From assembly GCF_900114445.1 (NCBI RefSeq), contig NZ_FOTB01000006.1, positions 186,001 to 250,000 of the forward strand: 64,000 nt of DNA, read 5' to 3'. How positions within the stretch are numbered: position 1 is the stretch's first letter; every line of letters starts with the position of its first letter. The notes under the pieces are model-generated. The model worked only from the letters and a program-made list of their open reading frames with translations, ran no database searches and was not told the DNA's origin. Made by a program: the position numbers and the translations under genes. Shown one piece after another: positions 51,802-58,988 of the stretch. This DNA is from Salinicoccus halodurans. Its GTDB lineage: Bacteria; Bacillota; Bacilli; Staphylococcales; Salinicoccaceae.

Positions 51802-51993
51802 CTATTTTAATTGTTTTACTCTCTTCACTTGATTCGGAAAAATCTCATTTCCGTTCAGCATCAGATGTCCATGGCCTTCCTCTTTAGCCTTTTTAATTTC
51901 TTTCTTCAGACTTTCCAGAGTATGGATATTAGTATAAATGGTCTGTCTCAGACGATTCTTATATATTATTCTGAATTTCTTTATAGTGATCAC
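51802..51993 (-). CDS. Hypothetical small basic protein
   Basis: 62-63 aa, Lys-rich helical (TLESLKKEIKKAKEEGHGHLML...). The GTG at 51993 overlaps the ribosome site GGGGGAG; the next in-phase codon with good spacing is an ATA, so the start is uncertain. Unknown. Confidence 0.5.
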   Translation of the reverse strand: MITIKKFRIIYKNRLRQTIYTNIHTLESLKKEIKKAKEEGHGHLMLNGNEIFPNQVKRVKQLK

Positions 51994-52249
51994 TCCCCCT
52001 CTATATGCCCCTACACATTTAATATTAATATTATGTTAACAAATTATCAAATTATTAAACTGAAAAAAACCCGCAAACGATATGTTTGCGGGTCAGGTAT
52101 TACGGAGATGGAGTCCGCTAAGGTAAATTAATGGCGCATAAGATTAACCGTGGTTACTAGGATTAGCAGTGATTCAATTATGATTAAAAGCACTTAAAAT
52201 AGATTAAAAAGGCACGTATTGGACACGTGAACGGTACTCAAGGGTTTGT
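51994..52249. other. Chromosome/prophage B border, terminator, no gene
   Basis: Contains a perfect hairpin AACCCGCAAAC/GTTTGCGGGT (52067-52092) with its U-run on the minus strand, like the tRNA terminator beside prophage A. No ORF. Confidence 0.5.
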
Positions 52250-52388
52250 CGGACAGTGAGATATCCAGTTGAATTACCACAACTTACCGGAGAGCTCTGA
52301 AACGGTGATTTTAAAGGGTTTTAGTATTAATCATTTACCGTTATTTCACGTAACTTGATAAGTAAAATGGCACAAGACTGGCACAATA
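52250..52388. promoter_or_regulatory. att-like left end of prophage B
   Basis: CGGACAGTGAG (52250-52260) equals part of the prophage A core and the acceptor end of tRNA-Ser. The following 128 bases resemble 3302-3424, including ACTTACCG, TCTGAAACG, TTTACCGTTAT and the arm pair ATGGCACA/CTGGCACA, and both are followed by a plus-strand gene behind an AGGAG site. I read it as the left arm of a second integrated phage. Confidence 0.72.
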
Positions 52389-52418
52389 AAACTAACAATA
52401 TTTAGGAGAGAACTAATT

Positions 52419-53177
52419 ATGACAATTATACTTGTATTACTTTGGGTACTTGCAGGTTTGGCAACTGCTACTTTGATAGTTACTGCATTAGTATTTACGT
52501 TAAGGAAAAAGAAATCAGAGAAGCTATGGGTATCATCAGGTATCTCCGCGGTTCTATTCATATTTTTATTCTTTGGAATGATATTCTCTATTCCAAGTAG
52601 TGATGATCAGTCGTCTGAAATTGCTTCAAGTAATGAGAGTGGTGGAGAACCGATTCAAACAGAAATAGGAAAAGAGGCAGAGCGTGAACGATCTCTTGAA
52701 GAAGAAAGAGAAGAGAATACGGAAGAAGTAGAAGAAACTGAAGAAAAAACAGAAGAGTCGACAAACGAAACAGTAGCGGCTGAGGAAAGTGAAGCAGATG
52801 AACTTGAAGAAGAGATTGAAGAACCTACTGACGATTCATTCGACCCTGCTGATTATCAGACTGGTATAGAAATGGCCGAATTGGAACGCCGCCCGGATGA
52901 TTTCATTGGTCAGAAATTCATGTACGAGGGTAAAATCGTACAGGTAATGGAAGATGAGCCATACACAGCTTATCGTGTGGCCGTGAACGATGATTACGAT
53001 CGTATTGCATATATTCAAATGTTCAGCAGCACGCTGGAACAACGCTACTTGAAAGATGACTACATCACTTTCTATGGACATTATGAAGGACTTTTGAATT
53101 ATGAGACAGTTATTGGTGGAGAGCAGACTGTTCCCTCATTTACTGTGAACGGCAGTCATATAGAGATAGCTCAATAA
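52419..53177 (+). CDS. Membrane protein with acidic stalk and OB-fold domain (left-end moron)
   Basis: 252 aa. Two transmembrane helices (5-27, 38-60), a Glu-rich low-complexity linker (70-145), and a C-terminal OB-fold-like domain (DDFIGQKFMYEGKIVQVMEDEPYTAYRVAV... DDYITFYGHYEGLLNYETVIGG) like the tRNA_anti-like domains of Gram-positive surface proteins. Position just inside the left arm fits a moron; possible superinfection exclusion or surface sensing. Inferred. Confidence 0.72.
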   Translation: MTIILVLLWVLAGLATATLIVTALVFTLRKKKSEKLWVSSGISAVLFIFLFFGMIFSIPSSDDQSSEIASSNESGGEPIQTEIGKEAERERSLEEEREENTEEVEETEEKTEESTNETVAAEESEADELEEEIEEPTDDSFDPADYQTGIEMAELERRPDDFIGQKFMYEGKIVQVMEDEPYTAYRVAVNDDYDRIAYIQMFSSTLEQRYLKDDYITFYGHYEGLLNYETVIGGEQTVPSFTVNGSHIEIAQ

Positions 53178-53290
53178 ATAAAAAAAGCCACATACAGCTT
53201 GATGTAGGTGGAACTTAATCGTTATGCCGATATTCCAGTCCGACATAAAAAAATACAATGGGATAATAATATTTTAGGTGGTGCTATATC

Positions 53291-53488
53291 GTGACTCGAG
53301 GAGACTGGTTTATTGATAAAAAAACTTTATGCAGCAAAATGTGCATCGGAGAAACATACTTTGACCAACATTTTCTAAAAGATGACCGAATGAGATCGTG
53401 TGAATATAGAAGAGGAAATAAGCTTCTTTGGGAAACTGAGAAGGCAAAAAAGTATATGAAGCAAATTGTAACTGAGATTTTTGATTAA
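53291..53488 (+). CDS. Small DUF771/Xis-like protein
   Basis: 65 aa, GTG start after TTAGGTGGTG. FIDKKTLCSKMCIGETYFDQHFLKDDRMRSCEYRRGNKLLWE is a winged-helix pattern close to 40797-41072. May be a relic or a regulator. Confidence 0.6.
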   Translation: MTRGDWFIDKKTLCSKMCIGETYFDQHFLKDDRMRSCEYRRGNKLLWETEKAKKYMKQIVTEIFD

Positions 53489-53577
53489 GAGAATCATATA
53501 AAAGCGGATAACTATAAAATTTCAGTGATTATTAGAAAAGCCATACTTCAAAATGAAGGATGGCTTTTTATTTTGAA

Positions 53578-53886
53578 TCAATCACCTCTGCTTAATATCT
53601 TTAGAAATTCACTTTCCAGATATTCGTACATTTCTTTCGCTTTGAACGCCCAACGGTCGCCCTTCCCTTGCGGGAAGTGAGTGAACAGCTCTATCTGTCG
53701 CATCCGTATTGGATGATTCAATAGGTTGTCCTCTAACCAACTGCGTGATTTACCTGTATGCTTTATCACATCTTTTAATGTTAGATATTTACCAAGTAGT
53801 ATGTTGGATGACAGTTCTTCATATTCAACTTTAGTAATCATTACATATTCTTCAGGAATTTGAATTGTTACATTAATCTTTTGCAT
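53578..53886 (-). CDS. DUF771-like excisionase/regulator
   Basis: 102 aa. N-terminal beta segment and LTLKDVIKHTGKSRSWLEDNLLNHPIRMRQIELFTHFPQGKGDRWAFKAKEMYEYL, the DUF771 winged helix. Normally found in early phage operons; here isolated. Confidence 0.68.
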   Translation of the reverse strand: MQKINVTIQIPEEYVMITKVEYEELSSNILLGKYLTLKDVIKHTGKSRSWLEDNLLNHPIRMRQIELFTHFPQGKGDRWAFKAKEMYEYLESEFLKILSRGD

Positions 53887-53919
53887 TTCATACTCCTCTA
53901 AAAAATCTTTGCTTTTTGC

Positions 53920-54141
53920 TTATCTAAACTGCGAACTCAGCAACGTCTCACTCAGCTCCATCGCAGTCATCATCCCAGCTACCTGTCCTGGCACAGCGTT
54001 AATATCTACATAGTAATTATCGATCAGATCATTCTCCATTGTGTAATAGACAGTACCATCTTTATCGATCTTTCCGGTTACCATATCATGCAGCAAATTT
54101 TGATTTAACATGACGTATTCAATATTTATATGTAAGTCCAT
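53920..54141 (-). CDS. Small phage-type protein
   Basis: 73 aa, MDLHINIEYVMLNQNLLHDM... Follows the DUF771 gene divergently from the DUF4352 gene. Not recognised. Confidence 0.6.
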   Translation of the reverse strand: MDLHINIEYVMLNQNLLHDMVTGKIDKDGTVYYTMENDLIDNYYVDINAVPGQVAGMMTAMELSETLLSSQFR

Positions 54142-54403
54142 GTGATCACTCTCCTATATTGAGTATAGACATACCTCTAATAGAAAGAAATACATAACAA
54201 TACTTTATTCTGTGGAGAATAAGTTTCTAAATTATCTCGTAAATATAGACAAATTTAATGTTAGCGATTCAGTACATTTGCTTAACATTATATCTATAAG
54301 TGAAAGATTTCAAAAATTCTTCAATATTAATGAATTTATGATAGTCGGTTTCAAAAAGTAATGTTACAATATATTTAGAAAATATTGGGAGGTATTACAT
54401 ATT

Positions 54404-55015
54404 ATGAGTGAACAAAATGAACAACAGCCAAAGAAAAAGAAAGGCGGCGCCCTGAAATGGACTGGCATTGGGTGCTTTGGTATAGTCGCTTTACTTATAT
54501 TGCTGGGCGGCTGTGTCGCTCTTATCACGCCAAGCGGTGACGATGGCACTGAATCGTCCGATGATGTTGCAGGGAGCGAAGAAACAAGCGTAGAAGAGAC
54601 AGAAGAAGCAGCACCTGAAGACCAAGAGTATGCCGTTGGCGATACTGCAGACATTGATGGCAAACAAATTACGATTTCTAATGTTGAAAAACGTCAAGCA
54701 GATGAGTTCGAGGTAGTGAAAGATGGGTATGAATTTGTCATTGTAAATATTGAAATAGTCAATGGATCAGATGAGGAAATTAACTATAATCCATTGAACT
54801 TTGAACTGCAGGATGGAAACGGCAATATCACTGATAGCTTTGGAGTGCTTTCTCTTGATGGCGTTGGAGAGCAACTAAATTCAGGCGCTTTGGCCGCTGG
54901 TGGTAATGTGTCAGGTACTGTCGCTTTCGAAGTACCGCAAGGTGACGAAGATTTAACACTGAGATATAAGGATAATATGCTTTCTAACGACACAATAGAT
55001 TTCAATTTATACTAA
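54404..55015 (+). CDS. DUF4352 membrane/surface protein
   Basis: 203 aa. Basic N-terminus, transmembrane helix at 20-44 (GCFGIVALLILLGGCVALI), acidic linker, then an Ig-like DUF4352 domain (YAVGDTADIDGKQITISNVEKR... YEFVIVNIEIVNGSDEEINYNPLNFELQDGNG). Common on Gram-positive phages and plasmids, displayed outside; may interfere with superinfection. GGCV could be a lipobox. Terminator at 55022-55040. Confidence 0.8.
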   Translation: MSEQNEQQPKKKKGGALKWTGIGCFGIVALLILLGGCVALITPSGDDGTESSDDVAGSEETSVEETEEAAPEDQEYAVGDTADIDGKQITISNVEKRQADEFEVVKDGYEFVIVNIEIVNGSDEEINYNPLNFELQDGNGNITDSFGVLSLDGVGEQLNSGALAAGGNVSGTVAFEVPQGDEDLTLRYKDNMLSNDTIDFNLY

Positions 55016-55021
55016 AAAACA

Positions 55022-55040
55022 ACCGCCTCCCAGGGCGGTT
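55022..55040 (+). terminator. Terminator after the DUF4352 gene
   Basis: ACCGCC-TCCCA-GGGCGGTTTTG; convergent with the YolD gene. Confidence 0.75.
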
Positions 55041-55049
55041 TTGTTATGT

Positions 55050-55478
55050 CTAAATAAGCAATATTGTGGAAATGGGTTTATTTGAACAAACTCCGTTTTT
55101 TAAAATTATCTCATAAATATATCTAAACTCCACATTAATCACTTCAGCACCTTTGCTCACTACCACCATGCCTGCCTTATCCGCTATGTACTCAATCTTA
55201 CATTCAAGCTGCACCTCGAATCCATCGTTCCAGTAACGTAGCACGACTGTCTCCCCTACTGACCTGCGCAGTTCTTCTTCCAGCATGACCAATGTTTCAT
55301 TGTCATGGGTAGGTGCCGGAGTCTTAGCCTGGACCTCTATCATCTCGGCCACTCGCTCATACTGTTCTGGCATTGTGGCAAATGGTGCCCACTTAATCAT
55401 GCCCCTCCCCTGTGGAATGTTGGAGTCAAGTTCTGATACATCCATTTCCCTGTAGTCTAGTCCTCCATATACGCTCAT
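55050..55478 (-). CDS. YolD-like protein under a LexA box
   Basis: 142 aa from ATG 55478 (AGGAG 8 nt before). RGMIKWAPFATMPEQYERVAEMIEVQ and a YolD-like beta domain (VVLRYWNDGFEVQLECKIEYIADK). YolD proteins usually partner UvrX/UmuC translesion polymerases; here no polymerase is seen, but the promoter has a LexA site. Confidence 0.85.
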   Translation of the reverse strand: MSVYGGLDYREMDVSELDSNIPQGRGMIKWAPFATMPEQYERVAEMIEVQAKTPAPTHDNETLVMLEEELRRSVGETVVLRYWNDGFEVQLECKIEYIADKAGMVVVSKGAEVINVEFRYIYEIILKNGVCSNKPISTILLI

Positions 55479-55503
55479 GATAATCACTCCTCTTACGAAT
55501 TAT

Positions 55504-55533
55504 TATATAGAACATATGTTCGTATTGTAAAGC
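55504..55533 (-). promoter_or_regulatory. SOS promoter: LexA box in the spacer
   Basis: Minus strand TTTACA, about 18 nt, TATAAT, with the box AGAACATATGTTCG (GAAC-N4-GTTC at 55510-55521) in the spacer, the Firmicute DinR/LexA site. Confidence 0.8.
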
Positions 55534-55585
55534 GATATATCATAGTTATAATAAAATTAAACAAACTTGGAAGAAGGTAAGTTCA

Positions 55586-56464
55586 TTGCACAAAAGCAAA
55601 GATGAAACAGGTTTTAAAAAATGGTTTAAAAAACTTAATTTTATTCTAAAGAAATGTAATAGAAATTTAAGTAAGATTACCTCAAATTATAGTTATATCT
55701 TAATCTTAAGTATTGTATTCTTGGCTGTACTAACACCTTTTATAGTAGCGATTGGCATAACCAATTTTCCTTTAGTAAATTTAGTAAGCGGTACTTCAAA
55801 TGGTTGGCTTGGATTCTGGGGCAGTTTTTTAGGTGGGATATTAGGTACTATAGGCGTAATATATGTTGCCCATCTACAGAATGAAAAACAAATAGATAAT
55901 TTAAAAATGGTTGAAGCGGATAACAAGAAGAGGCTTCAAATTGAAACAGAAATTGACTTATTAAAATCTTATCAATCTGATATTAATATACTTGAAAATG
56001 ATATCAGCTTATATAAAGAAATTGTAAGTAAAATATTAAATAACTTAGAAAGCAAAGATGCTTTTAAAACAACCAAATCTGATAAAACAAATGATAAAGA
56101 AATATACCAAGATAGAATAGATGTATTAACCAGAAAAATTGAATATATTGAAAGCAATCATTTTAGTACTTTATTCAATAAAATAGAGTTAATGAATATA
56201 GTATTAAAGGAGAGCTCTTATATTAATCTGATGCCTCTACCATCTGGAAATGAATTCGAGGAACTAGATAAAATTATAGATTCACTTAAAGATGGCATAG
56301 ACATTAATTCTTTTCATAAAAGTTTCGCTAACTTCGATTTAATGGAAATAGGGACGGATAATTATATGAAAGAGAATGTTTTTGAAAAATTGCATTCTTG
56401 GCTAATAATAGAAAATGGAGAAATTCATAAGAGCTTATCAAACTTACTTAGAAATTTAAGGTAA
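55586..56464 (+). CDS. Two-helix membrane protein with long coiled coil (unknown, possible defence factor)
   Basis: 292 aa from TTG 55586 (AGAAGGTAAG upstream). Basic N-terminus, transmembrane helices at 35-58 and about 72-95 (WLGFWGSFLGGILGTIGVIYVAHLQ), then Lys/Glu-rich coiled coil (100-200) and a helical end. The WLGFWGSxLGG helix pair with a cytoplasmic coil recurs in many accessory-region membrane proteins of unknown role. AT-rich. Confidence 0.7.
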   Translation: MHKSKDETGFKKWFKKLNFILKKCNRNLSKITSNYSYILILSIVFLAVLTPFIVAIGITNFPLVNLVSGTSNGWLGFWGSFLGGILGTIGVIYVAHLQNEKQIDNLKMVEADNKKRLQIETEIDLLKSYQSDINILENDISLYKEIVSKILNNLESKDAFKTTKSDKTNDKEIYQDRIDVLTRKIEYIESNHFSTLFNKIELMNIVLKESSYINLMPLPSGNEFEELDKIIDSLKDGIDINSFHKSFANFDLMEIGTDNYMKENVFEKLHSWLIIENGEIHKSLSNLLRNLR

Positions 56465-56478
56465 TATACTATACTTTA

Positions 56479-56498
56479 AAAAAACCACCTGCAGTGAG
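56479..56498 (-). terminator. Terminator of the 30-aa SOS transcript
   Basis: On the minus strand CACCT-CACTGC-AGGTG followed by GTTTTTTT. Confidence 0.75.
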
Positions 56499-56507
56499 GT
56501 GTTGAGA

Positions 56508-56600
56508 TTAACTATTTCTTGAGTAATAATAAGAATGAGTTATAATGCCCATTTTCAATAATACACCTCTTTTTGGACATAAATAATAGTTGTACATCAT
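56508..56600 (-). CDS. 30-aa SOS-controlled peptide gene (putative)
   Basis: A complete small unit: LexA box, AGAGGAG ribosome site, ATG 56600 (or 56597), 30 codons (MMYNYYLCPKRGVLLKMGII...), stop, terminator. Its promoter and leader are a near copy of those of the YolD gene. Either a damaged second yolD locus reduced to a leader or a real SOS peptide. Confidence 0.5.
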   Translation of the reverse strand: MMYNYYLCPKRGVLLKMGIITHSYYYSRNS

Positions 56601-56627
56601 AATCACTCCTCTTACGAATGATTATAA

Positions 56628-56641
56628 CGAACATATGTTTG
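56628..56641 (-). promoter_or_regulatory. Second LexA box
   Basis: CGAACATATGTTTG inside a TTTACA ... TATAAT promoter, duplicated from the YolD promoter. Confidence 0.75.
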
Positions 56642-56668
56642 TATTGTAAAGTAATTAAAGTATCTTGG

Positions 56669-57019
56669 TTAAAAACTATTCCACTCACCGGTTATATTGT
56701 ATTGACCTAATTTAAACAATGCATCAACTGCTTTTTCTGAAACTCTTCCTAAGACTTTTTCTCCTATATTATTAGCACCCTTATTTTTTTCTATTACTTC
56801 TAAAGCTTCCATCACTTCTTTTAGTGTTTCCTTTAATTCATTGATTTCAACTTCAGACATATTTTCTAATCTTAAGATGTTGTCCGAAATCTCTATATTT
56901 CTCGTTTCTCTGGCTGTAATACCCTTATCAAAAGAACCAATAACTTCATTACCACTCACTGTTCCGTCGGAACTTCCATCCATATCAATACCTACAGTTT
57001 CTTTTCTTTCATCTTTCAT
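56669..57019 (-). CDS. Small accessory protein, unknown
   Basis: 116 aa from ATG 57019, 8 nt after GGGGAG (an upstream GTG overlaps the ribosome site). The N-terminus (SSDGTVSGNEVIGSFDKGITARETRNIEISDNIL) looks like two or three beta-helix rungs; the middle is a Glu/Lys helix (VEINELKETLKEVMEALEVIEKNK); the C-terminus ends NITGEWNSF. Possibly an oligomerising scaffold. Not recognised. Confidence 0.65.
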   Translation of the reverse strand: MKDERKETVGIDMDGSSDGTVSGNEVIGSFDKGITARETRNIEISDNILRLENMSEVEINELKETLKEVMEALEVIEKNKGANNIGEKVLGRVSEKAVDALFKLGQYNITGEWNSF

Positions 57020-57214
57020 AATAAGCACTCCCCTTTGATATATTGATAATATTATTTAAATATAGCAGAATAGCCTTATATTAGATATATAAATAAAGGT
57101 GTTTACTTACTTAAGCTAGTTAGTGTATATATAATGTTCTATGTGTAAAGACCAGTTCTAAATGCTATAATTTATAAAATAATTAGGATTAAATATAATA
57201 AGAGGTGTTTGATA

Positions 57215-57640
57215 ATGAAGAATGGTAAGAAAATTAAAATCGCTGCTATCTTAAGTGAAACTGAAGTTATTATTAATGCGGGTAGTTTGGACGGTGTACA
57301 GAACGGATACGCATTCTATATTATTGATGCCGAAGGAAGAGTGATTAAAGATCCCGATACTAATGCAGTTCTAGGAAAATTCGAAGGATATAAAGGGAAA
57401 TTAATTGTCAAAAAAACTGAAGACAGGTTTTCATATTGTGAAACTCCTACATATTATAAGAATCTAGCTGTCGAATCAACTTTAGCAAGTAGTAAATCAT
57501 TATTAAATAGCCTAAATACTATATCAGGTACCCAGCAAGATAAATTAAACATTTTAAAAGAAGATGTTCTTGATTTAAAATCAATGTACACAGACACTCC
57601 GGTAAAGGTTGGAGATAGTTTAGAGTATATTTCAAAATAA
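57215..57640 (+). CDS. FlgT_C-like beta-barrel protein, unknown role
   Basis: 141 aa from ATG 57215, 7 nt after AGAGGTG. KIKIAAILSETEVIINAGSLDGVQNGYAFYIIDAEGRVIKDPDTNAVLGKFEGYKGKLIVKKTEDRFSYCE matches the small beta-barrel of FlgT C-terminal domains. It lies 100 bp upstream of the AbiF RNA and may belong to the same cargo set. Confidence 0.68.
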   Translation: MKNGKKIKIAAILSETEVIINAGSLDGVQNGYAFYIIDAEGRVIKDPDTNAVLGKFEGYKGKLIVKKTEDRFSYCETPTYYKNLAVESTLASSKSLLNSLNTISGTQQDKLNILKEDVLDLKSMYTDTPVKVGDSLEYISK

Positions 57641-57643
57641 ATG

Positions 57644-57671
57644 TTGATAAAGTTATAAAAAATGATATAAT
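57644..57671 (+). promoter_or_regulatory. Promoter of the AbiF-associated RNA
   Basis: TTGATA (57644-57649), 16-nt spacer, TATAAT (57666-57671). Confidence 0.75.
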
Positions 57672-57676
57672 AAGAG

Positions 57677-57744
57677 TAACTGAAATGCCGGCGAGAAGCC
57701 TGGTACGGAGTTCTCTTATTTATCTTAGGGGGCTCCGTTTTTTT
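57677..57744 (+). ncRNA. AbiF-type small structured RNA (putative antitoxin)
   Basis: A ~65-nt segment between a good promoter and a U-run. It contains hairpin CCGGC-GAGAA-GCCtGG (57688-57703) and a terminator ACGGAG (57705-57710) / CTCCGT (57733-57738) plus T7, ending at the base before the AbiF ATG. The AbiF ribosome site AGGGGG is inside the terminal loop. Small RNAs directly upstream of abiF-like genes have been described as partners of the protein; here it is recognised by position and structure only. Confidence 0.68.
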
Positions 57745-58746
57745 ATGTCTGAATTAGATGAAGTACCATTTTATGATTATCCTACCTTATTGGAGAGAAT
57801 CATAAATAAAAATATAATTGTAGATGATGAAGATCATGCTATATCAGAACTTAAAAATCATTCCTACTATTCATTAATAAACGGTTATAAAAATTATTTT
57901 TTAGAAGTTGACACAACAGATACAATGGTTGACAACACAACATTTAATGATTTTACTTCCACCTACTATTTATATTCCGATATTTCTTCTTTAATATTCA
58001 AGTACATTTTATACATTGAAAAATCTTTACGTTCACGTCTATCGCATATAGTAGCTAGAGAGTTCGGTGTTTATTCTAGTGAATACTTGGACCGTAATAA
58101 CTACAAAGACTACCAATACTTAAGGTACAGAACTTTGCGAGACATTCAAGAGGTTATTGATACATGTAAGTCAAATTCTCTAACACATTATTTTAAAGAA
58201 AATAAAAAAAATATTCCTCCTTGGATTGTAGTTCAAGATATCTCATTTTACACTGTAATTTCTTGGTCTAACATTCTACCGAAACATCTAAAAAGCGAAT
58301 TATTTAAAGATTTTTTTGAAAACAGTAACTTGTATGAATGGTTTCAAGAAAAATATTTCCATCATTCTTTTCACTTTCTGAGAGAATATAGAAATCTAGC
58401 AGCTCATGGTAAAAGAGATTTTAAAGAAAAAATAAATAATAAACTTCAAGAGGAATCATCCGTACATTTTTTCGGTTCTACCTTATTAAAAAAAGAAGAC
58501 CTTGATAAAAATAGAGGACTTCAGGACCTTTTAGCTGCTATTAATTTAATATTAAAATATACTCAGGACATTGAATTGATACATAAATTTTTAAGTGAAT
58601 TTATCTTGGTGATTATACCTTATGTGGACGAAAAAGATTATTCTCCGACGCAATTAATTAATCAAAAATCAGTTTATCAAATACTAGGTTTACCAGAAGA
58701 TATTATGGATCGGATAGCTTTATATATTCAATATCGCACTATGTAA
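57745..58746 (+). CDS. AbiF/Abi_2-family dual-HEPN protein
   Basis: 333 aa. Start chosen at ATG 57745; a longer frame from 57685 would translate the RNA. Abi_2 (AbiD/F) family: two Rx4H HEPN motifs, R96-SRLS-H101 and R216-NLAA-H221 (LREYRNLAAHGKRDFK). HEPN pairs form RNases; AbiF-like proteins abort phage infection and are related to the ancestor proposed for Cas13. Probably a toxin held in check by the upstream RNA. AT-rich, on prophage B. Confidence 0.87.
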   Translation: MSELDEVPFYDYPTLLERIINKNIIVDDEDHAISELKNHSYYSLINGYKNYFLEVDTTDTMVDNTTFNDFTSTYYLYSDISSLIFKYILYIEKSLRSRLSHIVAREFGVYSSEYLDRNNYKDYQYLRYRTLRDIQEVIDTCKSNSLTHYFKENKKNIPPWIVVQDISFYTVISWSNILPKHLKSELFKDFFENSNLYEWFQEKYFHHSFHFLREYRNLAAHGKRDFKEKINNKLQEESSVHFFGSTLLKKEDLDKNRGLQDLLAAINLILKYTQDIELIHKFLSEFILVIIPYVDEKDYSPTQLINQKSVYQILGLPEDIMDRIALYIQYRTM

Positions 58747-58988
58747 GTTCAATAATTACAAATTTTAGATAAGTGCAAATCAATTAGTCTATAGACTTTG
58801 AGAAATCTATATAATTCTAATTAAATTAACCCCCGGCAGCAATTATTCCGCTAGAGGGGGGGATTTTAGCTTTTAAAAAACAATATCACATTTATGTTCA
58901 ACCGTTCAAAGTTAGAGTAGTTGGATATGATATAAATAAAATGAAAACTATGTAAAGATGATCAATAGGTGGAAAGAGGAGAAAACTA
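58747..58988 (+). other. Intergenic with terminator
   Basis: ACCCCC (58832-58837) pairs with GGGGGG (58855-58860) before ATTTT. It separates AbiF from the nuclease gene, so they are separate units. Confidence 0.6.

Noticed and set aside
52090-52140. tmRNA or tRNA 3' fragment near prophage B left end
   Set aside because: The sequence around ggagatggagtccgct is only vaguely like an RNA acceptor region and has no T-arm.
57671-57718. Long stem TAAGAGTAACT with AGTTCTCTTA in the AbiF RNA (pseudoknot with the terminator)
   Set aside because: The 5' arm overlaps the -10 hexamer, so most of it would not be transcribed from the predicted promoter. Kept only as a possibility.
57685-57744. Longer AbiF start at 57685
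   Set aside because: It would translate the structured RNA and terminator and adds residues unlike the family; ATG 57745 aligns with the usual N-terminus.
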